Source of the DNA: Sequoia sempervirens
Taxonomy: Eukaryota > Streptophyta > Pinopsida > Cupressales > Cupressaceae
Assembly: GCA_007258455.2 (NCBI GenBank)
Contig: VDFB02000001.1
Location: 14,405,747-14,469,746, forward strand
Reading direction: 5' to 3'
Length of the DNA: 64,000 nt
Within the stretch, counting starts at the first letter, position 1, and each line of letters begins with the position of its first letter. The position numbers were made by a program, and so were the translations under genes. The notes beneath the pieces were generated by a model that made no database searches, was not told the origin of the DNA, and saw only the letters and a list, made by a program, of their open reading frames with translations. Below, piece after piece: positions 34,224 to 46,410 of this stretch.

Positions 34224-37200
34224 TCAGAACTTGTCTGTGCTCACTAGCTTCATCAATGAATCTGCAAAATTCTCTAGAGTATCAACCTTTTCCAAACTGA
34301 CCTTTCCATCCTCCACCATATCTTGTACAAAGTGGTACTGTACGTCTGTATGTTTCATCCTGGCATGGAAAGTTGGATTCTTTGCTAGACAAATTGCACT
34401 CTGACTATCATAGAAAATAGTTATTTCCCTTGCATCAAAACTAATGTTAGAACACAAAAATTTCAACCAAACTGCTTCTTTACAAGCATGAGTAGCTGCC
34501 ATGTATTCAGCCTCTATAGTGGACAAAGGGACTACAGCCTACCGCTTACTCATCCAACTCACTGCACCACCATCAACATGAAAATGTATCCACTAGTGGA
34601 CCTCCTGCTGTCAATGTCCCCTGCCCAATCAGAATCCACATAGCCTCGAATACTGAGAGTCCTCTATGATTCAACCAAGTTTCCATGGTAACACAAAGCA
34701 AAATTTGAAGTTCCCTTCAAGTATTTGAAAACTCTCTTTATAGCATCCCAATGTGTTCTTCTTGGATTAGCCATAAATCGACTAAGTACTCCCACTGCTT
34801 GGGAAATGTCTGGCCTTGTACAGACCATCGCATACATGAGATTTCCAACTGCACTAGCATAGTGTACATTGGTCATCTCCTCCATCTTAGTAGGAGATTT
34901 TGAACAATCCTCAACAGATAGCTTCGTTCCCTGCAAGACTGGAACAACTAGCTGTTTGCAATCATTCATACAAAATCTCTCCAGAACAGTCCTGATATAC
35001 TTACTCTAACTGAGCCAAAGATTTCTATTCTTCATGTCCCTAGTTATCTCCATCCCCAGAATATACCTTGTTGCACCAAGATCCTTCATTTCGAACTTAG
35101 CAGACAACTGAGACTTAAGATCAGAAATCATTAGCTTGTTATTGCCTATGAACATCATATCATCAACATAATGAGCAATAATAAGCACTCGATCACTTTC
35201 ATCTTTATAATATACACAGTGATCAGATTTTGATCTCACAAATCCCAAAGACAATACAAAAGTATCAAATTTCTGGTACCACATTCTAGGTGACTGCTTT
35301 AACCCATACAAAGACTTCTTTAATTTTCATACCAATTTTTCTTTACCTTTTTCAACAAAATGCTTAGGCTAGGACATATAGATTTCTTCTTCAAGATCTC
35401 CATGAAGAAGCGTTGTCTTCACATCCATTTGTTCAACCTCTAAGTCATATGCGACTACAAGTGACAAAAGAAATCTGATAGATGTCAGCTTTGCTACAGG
35501 AGAAAATATTTCCCCATAATCGATTCCCTCTACCCGGGAATAACCCTTTGCAACTAGTCTCACCTTGTACTTTTCTACACTGCCATCCAGACCAATTTTC
35601 TTCTTAAATACCCATTTGCAGCCAACAGCCTTTCTACCTTTAGGCAAGGGCATCAAACTCCAAGTTTCATTCTTTTCTAACGATGCCATCTCTTCATTCA
35701 TGGCTTCCAACCAAGAGTCTGAATCAGACATTTTAAATGCCTCCTTCACAGTCCTAGGCTCACTAGTGCTAGAAATTAAAGCATAGGCACAAGTAGAATC
35801 AATCAAAGAGAACCCATACCTATCTGGTTGATTTCTTTCATGGGTTGACCTCCTCACTTGTTGAGGCTGAGGTTCTTCTTCTTCAGAACTTTCAAAACTA
35901 CTTGAGATCTCCTCAGTTTTAGGTACATTTTGAATTTTCAATTCCTCTTTTTCTGGTGTAGGAGGAATTAATGCTACATCCTTAATTTTTTCTGACTTTG
36001 TCTCTGACTGCAGATCCAAAATGGAAGGTTTCAGCTCACGAAAGATTACACTTCTGTTGTATACAACCTTCTCTGTATCAGGATTCCAAAGCTTGTATCC
36101 TTTTATGACAGCACTATAGCCAATAAAAATACATTTGATAGCCTTGTTCTCTAGTTTATATCTTTTCACATCCGGCACATGAGCATATGCCTCACAGCCA
36201 AAAATATGAACATGTCTAAGAGAGGGCTTCTTACCAAACCACGCTTCCAAAGGTGTTTTCTCAACAAGAGTAGAATTTGGAGAACGATTAATTAGATAAC
36301 ATGCAGTAGATACAACCTCAGCCCAAAATTTATCCTCCAAGCTAGCACTACTGAGCATACTTCGTGCTCTCTCCATCACTGTCCTATTGAACCTTTCTGC
36401 AACTCCATTCTGCTGTGGAGTATAAGGTGTAGTCTTGTGTCTTTTAATTCCATGGTCATTACAGTATCTTTCAAATTCATCAAAACAAAAATCACCGCCA
36501 TTATCAGTCCCTAAGCATTTTATTTTCCTACTAGTCTAATTTTCAACAAGATTTTTAAATTCTTTAAACTGACTGAATACTTTTGATTTACTTTTCAGAA
36601 AATATACAAATGCTCTTCTTGAATAATCATCAATGAACGACACATAGTATCTTGACTTAGACAAAGAAGGAACATCCACCAGACCAAACACATCTGAATG
36701 AATATAATCTAACAAACCAGAAGATTTGTGAGGACTGGAATAAAATGAAACACGATGTTGTTTTCCATATATACAGTGTTCACAAAATTCACATTCAAGA
36801 TTACAGTCTTCAAGCCCCTCAACCAGGTTTTTATTCTTCAAGTTTTTTAAACCTTTTTCTCCTATGTGGCCTAACCTATGATGCCAAAGCATAGCCTTCT
36901 CTGCAGGAATTTTTACTTCCATAGAGTTTACATAATTAGGGATATTTCCCTCTTTACCTCCACGAGCAGCTTTCAATGACTTTCCAGAGACACTGTTACA
37001 TTGAACAACCTGTGCATCCAGCTTGTACAGGGTACCAATTCGAGCACCTCTAGCCAGCACCACCGAACCTCTAGTCATCTTGCAGCCATTACCAAAGAAC
37101 GTAACTTGTACTCCAATATCATTCAGCATACTTATAGAAAGTAAGTTTCGAGCCAGACCTGGTATATGCATTACATTATTGATTCCCTTTAGTCTGCCAT

Positions 37201-38188
37201 CAGGGAATTGTATTCTGACTCTTCCACGGCCAACAATCTCTAAAGTTGAATCACTTGCCAAGTACACCTTTCCACCATTGTATTCTTCATACTTCGTGAA
37301 CCATTCTCTATGAGATGTCATGTGGAAAGATGCTCTAGAATCAATCAGCCAGACATCATCCGATGCCTAAGTAGCCAAGGCTAGAATGAAGGTGTCACCA
37401 TCACTATGAGAAGAACCATTATCGGAAGAGTCGTTCTTCTTCTTTTTCTCCTCTTTACAATCCTTTCAGATATGACCAGGTTGCCCACAATTCCAGCACT
37501 TCACCTTGGACTTCTTGTAAGGAGACTTTGATCTCCCCTCTGATTTTGATTTGGACTTCTTGTCCTTCTTCTTACCTTTCTCTTTCGGTCTTCCTCTAAT
37601 AGCAAGAGCTTCTTTCGCCATCTCAGAAGATTTCCTTCTCATTTCTTCTGACAGCAAAGAACCAACAACATCTTCCATCTTGAATCTGGATGTTGTACTC
37701 CCAATAGCCATCACCAGATGATCCCATGAGTCTGGAAAAGAACACAATAATAGCATACAACGATCCTCTTTTTCAGTCTTCACACCAACAGATGTCAATT
37801 GAGAAATCAACATATTAAATGTGTTCAAATGATCAGCAACAGACCCTCCTTCTTGCATTCTCAACGAGTACAACTTCTTCCTCAAGAACAATTTATTCAC
37901 CAAGGACTTCCCCTGATAAATAGACGCCAGTCTCTTCCACAAAGAAGAGGCAGTCTTCTCCTCATGCACATTCAGAAGAACTGAGTCTACAAAATAGAGC
38001 TTTATCAGCCCCTTAGATTTCCTATCTGCAAGGTCCCAATCTTCTTGCTTCATGCCTGTAAGTTTAGTTCCAGACACTACAAGCCACCAATCACGATCAA
38101 CTAGAAGATCCTCCATCTTGAGTTTCCACAACTAAAAGTTACTGCCGTTGAACTTCTCTATTTCAAACTTTTCAGACGTGCTAGCCAT
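34224..38188 (-). pseudogene. Gag-Pol polyprotein of element E
   Basis: The start MASTSEKFEIEKFNG at 38188 is chosen because it matches the usual copia gag opening; an in-frame TAG follows near 38135. Gag ends with a zinc knuckle (CWNCGQPGHI) cut by TGA at 37466-37468. The protease reads WLIDSRASFHM, with Arg in place of the catalytic-site Gly (37334-37336). The integrase zinc part has WHHRLGHIGEKGL and CEHCIYGKQ; the core has HSDVFG, GTDNGGDF and PQQNGVAERFNRT. RT has GCKWVFKKK, EQMDVKTTLLHGDLEEEIYM and the catalytic YVDDMMF. RNase H has STIEAEYMAATHACKEA and LAKNPTFHARMKHTDVQYH. One frame serves 38188 to about 34660, then a shift. Stops of CAG-to-TAG type occur, for example after EEIYMS. 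Confidence 0.9.
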
Positions 38189-38290
38189 CTCAGCCTATAA
38201 ACAGAAATAAAAAAACTCTACAAGACTCCCACTGAATAGAATTGACTCAAAAAACCCAACGTACCCACAAGGATAACACAACTGGCCAGG

Positions 38291-38302
38291 CTTTGATACC
38301 AC
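38291..38302 (-). promoter_or_regulatory. Primer binding site of element E
   Basis: Minus strand TGGTATCAAAGC, one mismatch from the initiator methionine tRNA complement TGGTATCAGAGC, one base inside the LTR end. Confidence 0.85.
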
Positions 38303-38303
38303 T

Positions 38304-39772
38304 TGTAAGGAAAATCAGATGCAGAAACAATTCTCCTAACGTCAATACCTCAAAGAAGAATGTAGATATACTTTTAATTTTTTTTCCAATTATAGTTCAA
38401 CTAAGATGCACTATGAAGTAAATAACAGAGACAGAGTATTTTAAAATCACACATGAACACCAGATATACGTGGGAAAACCCTTTCAGGAGAAAAACCCAC
38501 CACACCAAGAGAAATCACTTTGTATTACAACAATAAAGATTACATACAAATGTCAAACTTATCTTTTTGGTGTCTGTTTACAGCAGCATTCACCATGAAC
38601 AATCTTTGAACAAAAACTTTCAAGTTACAGCCTTTACAGATTAGAATACATCTACTAATCATACAACAATCTGTCAAATCAACCTTCGAACCAACCGATC
38701 ACAATTTACAATCACAGAGTATATCCTTGTTGTTCCATGTCCGTCGAGCTTCCTCACAGAACCATCATAACGAACAATCTTCCAACTTTTTAGATTTGGC
38801 TTCTCCTATTCGTCCACAAGACTCCACATAGGACGGTCAATCGGTCAATAGAATTTGCACTATGTTGGCATCTCAGTGAGACACTAACAATGTCTCGCCG
38901 ATGCCACATAACCTTCGTATCAATGTCACCAAGAGTCACTGTTATCGCCAAGACGTCCTATCGAGCTTTCATGTGTTACGCCGAATCACCAAACAGTCAC
39001 CCAGACCTATTGCTTTCGCCAGGAGATCATAGCGAGTCACCAAAGGTTATACCAAAGTCACAAGTCATATCAAGCTCCAAAGAATAGTTGGAAAGACTTA
39101 CATCTCTTGCCGAGAGAACATACCGAACTCCAAGACTTACCCCAAAGTGTTCATTCATCGCCAAGAGTTATATCGAAGATCCCTTATCATCGGCGAGACT
39201 TACATTCTTCACTGAGACTTCTTCCTAAGATCATTCGGGTTACCCCGATAGCCATAGGCTATCGAAAAGACATCCTTCAGTCACTAAGATGTTTCTCTGA
39301 AACCCTTCCAGTTACACTAAACACCGAACGGTCGGCAAGACTTAACACTCTCACCAAAACCTTTCCCCGATCGCTTTGAGTTACTTCGATGAACGTTTGG
39401 ATGTGTCCCCGTCGGCGTGACCTTCACTGTTCACTAAGACCTTACACCAGGATCTTTATGTTATGGCAAAGACATCATATGTATTCCTGTCGGCGAGACA
39501 TTTTCACTTCGCTGAGACATCATAACAAAACAAACATGTTACTCCGATGAACCCAAGTGCATTCCCGTCAGTGAGACTTTAACAATTCGCTGGGACTTCT
39601 CACCAAGCCACTAAAGGTTATCCCAAAGCCTGTGGTCGCCATGAGTCTCCCTAATACACGATTGAATGGCTTTTCAGCCAAAGAACTCCGCGTGATAAGA
39701 GGTCATAGTGAATACACTATGTCACAGTGAAGGAACCAAAGAATAAGCGTTCGGCAAGACTTCTACAAGGTC
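38304..39772 (-). repeat. 5' LTR of element E, truncated (right)
   Basis: It matches 32543-34129 from its inner end up to about 39772, after which the similarity stops abruptly; about 115 bp at the outer end, including the TGTTGG terminus, are missing. It carries the hairpin module at 38866-38906. Confidence 0.88.
38866..38906 (-). other. Hairpin module in the 5' LTR of E
   Basis: Arms tggcatctcagtgagacac and tgtctcgccgatgcca, the counterpart of 33104-33144 with a few transitions. Confidence 0.6.
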
Positions 39773-40341
39773 ATCATTTTGGTCCAAAGAAGAGTATAGC
39801 CTGCTATACATAATTTGAGTATGATTCCATTAGACGTGTTCTCAACATATTGAATCTTTTCTTCTTTTCTAATAAAAGTATCCTTATTCCAAATATTTAA
39901 GAATGATATATCTATTAAGTTTTAGATAATTTATTTTCTTACAATAATAAGATATTGAGATTTTTTATTTTAATCATACCTTTGGCCAATCTCTTCTTTG
40001 CTTGGGAATGAATTCCTTTGAAATTCTAGAATATGATTCTTACTAATTAGATCTATGTTTTTTGTGTCTTTATATAAAGTTGTCCATAAGATTTTATGAG
40101 TATTTTGCTACTAGTTCCATTGCTTCCTTTTTATCTTTTCTTGATTAGGATATCTTCTATCTTTCCTTTACACATTTGGAAGCCTTTTCTCATGTGTGAA
40201 ATGTGCAATAGGACTATATTTTCTAGATTGATTTGTGAAAATGGGTCAATTTTTCTTTTGCATGTATTCCTTTAGCTTCTAATCTATCAAGGATATTGCC
40301 TCAATAAACTAATACAATTACACTAGCATTCATAGACTATC
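39773..40341. other. AT-rich segment between E and A2
   Basis: No gene is seen. The part from about 40150 (ctcatgtgtgaaatgtgcaa) resembles the segment about 350 bp further on (ctcacttgtgaaatatatag), which suggests an old, diverged tandem duplication within the leader region. Confidence 0.4.
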
Positions 40342-40660
40342 ACATATTTCTCCTAATTTATATTTTTACATCTCAATGCTAATTTTTCAATACACTCTCC
40401 TAATATACCACTAATATTAAAATAACCTCTTATTTTACTATATAGTTAGGTACTTATTCCTTCTTCATATTTTAATAACCTACCACACAAACTCAATTTG
40501 TATCTCTTCCTCCTTGTTCTAGTTATATTTAAAAGTATTTTCTCACTTGTGAAATATATAGTAGGAATAAAGTTCCTATTTGAACTTGGATTGATTGGTA
40601 AAGATGGATAAGGTTTTCATATTGTATTTCTTCCTTCAATTTATCTACGTCCCTAGGGAT
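40342..40660 (+). repeat. A2 leader, part 1
   Basis: It matches 1-314 of the window. The match is interrupted at 40661 by a 2.8-kb insertion and continues at 43442. Confidence 0.85.
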
Positions 40661-40665
40661 ACACT
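40661..40665. repeat. Target-site duplication of the composite insertion (left)
   Basis: acact, repeated at 43437-43441. The empty site in A1 (around 311-325) reads gggatacacttagcaaac, with a single acact. Confidence 0.92.
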
Positions 40666-40818
40666 TGTTGGAAGCTTGACACTTCCACCCTTCGGTTATC
40701 ACTGACCACACAAGTTGTGACATGGTCTAACAGCCTCCCATGGATCCTTGATCTGGGATAGTGGGGTTTCCTGGCGAGTCGACCTTTTGGGAAATATGGC
40801 TAGCTCAAATCCCAAACA

Positions 40819-40830
40819 TGGTATCAGAGC
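40819..40830 (+). promoter_or_regulatory. Primer binding site of the TRIM
   Basis: tggtatcagagc directly abuts the left LTR; perfect complement of the initiator methionine tRNA 3' end. Confidence 0.9.
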
Positions 40831-40837
40831 CTGGGTT

Positions 40838-40854
40838 GCGGGTTTGACTCCCGT
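40838..40854 (+). other. tRNA T-arm-like hairpin in the TRIM
   Basis: gcggg, loop tttgact and cccgt form a 5-bp stem with a 7-base loop. The inner word GGTTTGACTCC (40841-40851) differs from the Pol III B-box consensus GGTTCGANTCC at one base. Confidence 0.55.
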
Positions 40855-41026
40855 GCTCACATTGGGGGGGATTGTTGGAAGCTCAGAACTTCCACCCTCC
40901 AGTCAGCACTGACCACGCGAGTTGTGACATGGTCTAACATCCTCTGGTGGATCCTTGATTTGGAATAGTGGCAGTTTCTTATTAGGTCGGCCTTTTGGGA
41001 AATACGGCTAGCTTAACTCCCAAACA

Positions 41027-43436
41027 ATTATTGGCATATAGTTGTCATTGATGTCAAAAATGAAAATCTGGCAAAGGAAATCTGAGTCGTGGGATTCCAA
41101 TTTTCCCTAACCTATGTCGTAGGGTTCTCAAGTTTTGAAACCCTTCAACTTAGCAACTCAGTCATGTTGGTGACCGGCTTCATCACCTAGGTTGGCTATG
41201 TCCTAAAGATGTAAGAAGGGATTTATCGGCAAGAGTGAATGGTATCTCTAAGACTCGCCCAAGAGTCTCTCCAATAGTTTGATGATCATTTCATCAGCGT
41301 GACATCAGTTTATCTCTAGGAGTCAAGCAAGATTCTATCTGATAGCCTGATATCTATATGTCGACATGTCACAGGTTTTTATAACTTTGTAATCTTTGAC
41401 AAGAGGTTCTAAAGTTCAGGTTCTTAGTGATGGAGCGATAAGAAGGAAGGAATCACTCCATGTGGGACCCAACCATAATGACAAAGTAGATGTATGGTGT
41501 GACAAGATTAGGCAAATGGTAATCCACATCCTTGTTGTGGATTATGATGCAGTAACATGGTGATGAGGTGGATGGGTGAATTCATCGAGTGTTTTCATCG
41601 AAATGACATTCCATCATCGGTAGGACTCTTAAGGTTGTCCCTTCGATGTAGCGATGACCTTCCCATCAATGTGACAATGTGATATTTCGAGGACTATGAA
41701 GCTTGTCCTAACGATAGGGCGATAGGAGTATGATGCCAATAGTGGGACTTAGCTAGGTGAGATGACATGTGTCGAAGGTACGGATAGAGATCAAATTATT
41801 GGATGGCACATGACAAAATGCAACAAGTGAAATGCAACATGTGGTGACATGATGGAATGGGGATCATACAACAGCAAAGGTTATCAGTGTGACATAGGCA
41901 CATTGATAGGATTGTGATGGATGTCCCCCTAATGAAGCGATAAGCTTTATCCATAAGATAGAGGTGCATTGGTAGAACTGGGGATGGCGTCCCCCCAACA
42001 GAGTAATGAGGTGCTATGTGGGACCCGATAGGATGATGGAGATGATGGATTGTGATTGAATATTACAGGTGGTGATTGATGATTACTCGATATGTCATTT
42101 CACATCAGTGTTGTGAATGACGTGGCGACAACCTAAAGACTGTTGGCATGCAGGTCCATATGATCCATATTAGTGGAAGTTGTGTACATCGGCGAGACTA
42201 AAATAGGCATCCCCCTGATGGAGCGATAGTTAGATCGATGGCTTAGTGATTGATCCAACGGTGATTGTCTATCAAGTGGAGATCAATTATTTGAAGACCA
42301 TTTATCGAATGGTTGTGATTTAAAGACATGACAATAAATGAGGATCACAGGATCAGGGCGCAAAAGGAGAAGATCGACAGCCAGAATTCAAATGCAGAAA
42401 TCTAAACGACTTTGACAAGTGTGAATAAGGGTTTTGACTAGTAACTGACATGGAAATGAGAATTAAATGTTCTATCTATTTCATCAACAATTGTAATGAG
42501 ATTTTATACAAAGGGCGATGGTTTAGATGATTGCAAAGAAAAGAATCAAGATAAGATCATATTGACAAGATAATACATTAAATGCACAATCAAATTTTAG
42601 AATTCAATAGAAAGAACAAAGGAAAATTCTCTGTATCATAAATAAATATTGTGTGGCTAGATGCAGAAGTAGTTTTCTAGTGAGGTTTGCAAGAGAAGGA
42701 AACCCTAACAGGATGCAAGTGTTGACTTAGATGATGCAGCAAATATTGAGGTAATAATTGTAGGTTGGTAAAGAAGGAAGGCAATTAGCTATTGCCTATG
42801 TGGTTGAGTCTACAAGGGTGTGAAGTCTGCGAGTGCATAGAGTGTTGAATAGAGAGATGTAAAGTTGAGAATATGGTAGAGAAGAGAGTGCAGAGTAGAG
42901 GAGAGTGAAGAACAAAAGTATGTGTTGCTCAGAGTGCAGCTACAACAACAGAGTGTAAGTTGCAATAAGTGTAACATTGTATTGTATGTATTGATGCATC
43001 TCAGGTTTATGTAGAACCACTCATATGCATATTTGAACTTCTAATTTTGTAAGAGGTTGTAGCCTCCATTTGCATTGATTTGTAGCTCAAATCAGGGTGT
43101 TGTAGCATCCTTGAAGTTGTTGCTTCTAGAACAGGGAGTTGAACCTTTCTTACAGTTGTAGCCCTTAAAACTTGTAACTAAAATTTGATGCTTGTGAGGC
43201 TAGATTAGGAGAATAGATCCTAGCAGTATTTCTCACCGTGGTTTTTCCCATCTTGGGTTTTCCACGTATATTTGGTGTTATGTGTTGATCTCTCTTGTGC
43301 TTGTGGTTATTATATCTATTAGTATTTCAATCTACACATTTGAGTTTAAGGTTGAATCTGCAAAAGTTTTTTAAGAACTTAAAGTTTTAATATCTATTGA
43401 TTCACCCCCCTCTCAGTAGATCATTGTGTTCTAACA
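41027..43436 (+). repeat. Copia-like solo LTR body, 5' end replaced
   Basis: The left part reads attggcatatagttgtcattgatgtc, which resembles the beginning of many copia LTRs (TGTTGGCATA...) without its TG terminus. The right part holds the words gtggtttttcccat and gggttttccacgta and ends cacccccctctcag...ttctaaca, a typical copia LTR end. Degenerate words of the type tccccctgatggagcgata recur between 41600 and 42240. There is no reading frame of note. Confidence 0.65.
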
Positions 43437-43441
43437 ACACT
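43437..43441. repeat. Target-site duplication of the composite insertion (right)
   Basis: acact, partner of 40661-40665; the A2 leader resumes here. Confidence 0.92.
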
Positions 43442-46410
43442 TAGTAAACTAATGCCATAACACCTAAAATAATAAAATATTAAATATTTTTTCTAATTTT
43501 AACTATCTCTCAATATTAAATTTCTAATACACCCTCTAAATATATCGCTACTATTAAATTGTCTTCTCTCTTTTTATTGGTAGATTCCTTTTGTAGGGAA
43601 ACCTTAAATTTGGATGTCATAATCATCTATCAATATCACTAAGGAATTTCTCCTAACCTTGTTTTTTGGGGTACACCATACTTAGACTTGGATGTGGTAA
43701 TTAATCAATAAATTACTTAGTAAAATTTATTTATTTAACTTAAATGTCATTTTAGGGACTCAAACATGATCTCCACAATTAGATGCCAATGATTTAACCA
43801 ATTTAATTTAACCCTTTCATTTTATGATATACTATAGGTACCTATTTTTCATGATATTTTCTAAGCCCTTTTTATTAATACCTCGCATATGTTTAATTGA
43901 GAATTTCATTTCTAGCATGGATTCAAGATCACATAAATGAATACATTAGAAGCGATTACACTATAATAATCACTAATGGAAAATATTATTCAAAATAATT
44001 TAAGGGGAACTATTTAATGTGAATGTGATGTTATTCTTGACTTTATTTATATTTTTGGATTAAAAAAAAGGTTAAAATACTTAAATGCATAGGATAAATT
44101 ATAAAATTAGAATGTAAAATTTCATCCATGTCTATTATTTCAACAAACATTGGAATTAAACTATTTAGTATTATCATGTTGTAACTCTCCCAAGAAAGTG
44201 TATTTCTACTATTTCAACAAACATTGGAATTAAAATATAAAGTATTATCATATTTAGTTATCACAAAGAGATAAAGGTTGATTTTATTTTCATTAATATT
44301 ACCAAGTGATAGGCTAATTTGATGCTTAAGGCCCACTTAAGAGAAAAAATCTCTACAAATACAAGCTCTCCATAGATATTATTGTAAGAAAAATAATAAT
44401 TACTTTCATTCAAATTGCATGAATATATATGTTGCTCAAATAAATAATAACAATTGCACACAATTAACCTAGATTAAATAAAGTTGAGTCAATAAGCATG
44501 CAATGAGTATTCAAAAATTAAGTGTAGAGGATAGATGAATTTTACTTTGGGAAAAATGATAAATAAACATTTATTGACGGTAGGTTGTAATCATTCACCA
44601 CAAATACATGAATTAATGTAGTGTCAGAAATTGTCACCCTTAACAATTTCACATTATGTTTTGTCCCCCTAATTTATTGGACTTAATTAAGCTCCTAATT
44701 TTCCAAATTATGCATTGCTAAGCTTAATTTTTACCATTTTATGAAGAATTATGAGTATTGAATAAATGCATCCAATTATTATTTTGCTCTCGACTAAGTG
44801 TGTCTTAGAAATTTGGGCCAGGACCCATTTTCCCATGGGAAAATGGGTGGTGAATGGGTCCCCCTTCTTAGTTGGGACCCAAAATTTAATATGGTTTTGG
44901 TAATTTTTAACATCCAAAATTCAAATATCAAGTGTTGGCTTTTGGAATCTAATTTTTTAGAAATTAGTACAATTGCATATAAATACCTAGTTATTTTATC
45001 ATTTGAAATCTAACACTTATGAACAAGAAATAAAAATAAATCTAATGGAAAGCTTATGATCAAGAGCATTATTGAGCAAGTCAAGAGTAGCATTTTAGAG
45101 CCTTATTGCAGCAATTCAAGATCCTAACATCACGTCCAATTTTATGTGAGTTTATGTGTGTTCGTGTTATCATTGCTTTATGAAGGACAACCTTTGTTGT
45201 AGGTCTCCAAAACATTCAAGAAAGCAAGATCCAAATCCTTGAGGTGATGTGTATTAATTCAATCCTTCAAGGAAGCCATTGAAGGGTGGTGAGTTGCAAC
45301 ATTTTGTTCATTCATCATTCCTTCCTTTCAATTATCATTCCTATCATTGACATTGTTGTTTTGGAAGTGGAAAAACTTACACGGGGCTTCACTAAGGTAA
45401 GCCCCTAAATAGTCCAACATTTTCTCCCTCTTTGAATGTGCAGGTTATAGGTTTGAGGGAGATTAAGGAAAGATTCAAGGAAAAATTTCCATTGTTGCAT
45501 TTTTTGTCATCAAATTTTTCAAGCCATAGAAACTCGGTTACAAAATTCACTGACGATATTTTGAAAATTTTGTGACCTGGAATTAGGAGCTCATATCCAA
45601 CATTAGAGGACTACAAAATTAGTTTTTAGGACTCCTAATTGTTGAGCTTTAATAGTGGATGTATGTTATAATGTTTGATGCATTTCCAACTCATACATTT
45701 AGTAATTTGTTGATGAAAAATTGCTATGTAAAGTTAGTTTGAGCTTCCTTTTTCTATTGCACCTAAGTTCAATTGTATGCTCATACTAAAAGGGTGAATG
45801 TACAATCTAAAAATCTGCAAAGAACCTTAGAAGATTGCACTAGTTTTGTGGTATTGTGGGTTGTCCCTGGTTAAGAAAAACTCAATTTGGGAGTTTGTCC
45901 ATTGTAGCATCAACTATTGTTACTATTCATCTTAGTTTCAGATTTAGGAAAACATCTAAACCCTTCACTCTTTTGAATTTTCTTTTAAAATTTGAGTTAA
46001 ATGTACAATTCCAGCATCACTATAAAGCTAAATCTGATGACAGAAGTGAGTTTCAAACTGCTACCTTGACATTGCTATCACTATTCGTTCATTTCTAGAA
46101 ATTTGAAACTTCATCACAGACCCAAGAAAATTCCATGCTTTTTCAACCATAAATGCACTTTTTGATTATTAGCAAATCACAACAAACAACTGAGTTGTTT
46201 TTGCAAAGTCATGACCCAACACCCAAGAGACCTTGGGGTGATTTTTTGAAAGTCAGTTGCATATTTTCACCTTTCAAGAGAGACATCACACTTGTGTGTT
46301 GTCTATGTTGAGAAGTGCAAAAACACCCATCAACAAAATTGGCACTAGAAGGAGGGCTATTAGACTAAGCTAGATTGAATTGGGTCATCTTGCTCCCAAA
46401 GATCTCACAG
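43442..46410 (+). repeat. A2 leader, part 2
   Basis: It matches 320-3299 of A1 with scattered substitutions and small indels, for example an extra 40-base segment near 44200. No coding region is recognised. Confidence 0.85.
44824..44847. other. Perfect 24-base palindrome in the A2 leader
   Basis: The arms CCCATTTTCCCA and TGGGAAAATGGG are perfectly self-complementary. The A1 counterpart is at 1718-1741. Confidence 0.75.

Larger units (their letters stand above)
32543..39772 (-). mobile_element. Element E: Tork-like copia retrotransposon, minus strand
   Basis: E has a full LTR at 32543-34129, a polypurine tract, one long degraded gag-pol frame in copia order (protease, integrase, RT, RNase H), a primer site and a second LTR at 38304-39772. 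The second LTR lacks about 115 bp that the first has at its outer end, so the 5' terminus of the element was lost. No target duplication can be checked. The protein blocks are closest in type to the Tnt1/Tork group; this placement is by eye. Confidence 0.9.
40666..41026 (+). mobile_element. TRIM (terminal-repeat retrotransposon in miniature)
   Basis: Two LTRs of 153 and 154 bp (40666-40818 and 40873-41026), both TGTTGGAAGC...CCCAAACA, enclose only 54 bp. The 54 bp consist of the primer site tggtatcagagc (40819-40830), a T-arm-like hairpin and a polypurine tract attgggggggat (40861-40872). It encodes nothing and would depend on proteins of an autonomous element. No 5S rRNA sequence is visible, so it is not a Cassandra-type TRIM. 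Confidence 0.9.
40666..43436 (+). mobile_element. Composite insertion: TRIM plus long LTR-like body
   Basis: A 2771-bp segment absent from A1 and flanked by a perfect 5-bp duplication. It begins TGTTGG and ends TAACA, as an LTR element should. The first 361 bp are a complete TRIM. The remaining 2.4 kb look like a copia-type LTR, with no coding capacity. The two parts have no target duplication of their own at their junction. Confidence 0.85.

Noticed and set aside
40819..40860. A tRNA gene
   Set aside because: Only a T-arm-like part with a B-box-like word is present; there is no acceptor, D or anticodon arm, and the context is a TRIM primer site.
40666..41026. Possible Cassandra element (TRIM with 5S rRNA in the LTR)
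   Set aside because: The LTRs show no recognisable 5S rRNA sequence; only the primer site and a T-arm-like hairpin are present.
41600..42240. Possible satellite or CRISPR-like array in the composite insertion
   Set aside because: The repeated words are degenerate and unevenly spaced, with no constant direct repeat and spacer structure, in a plant LTR context.
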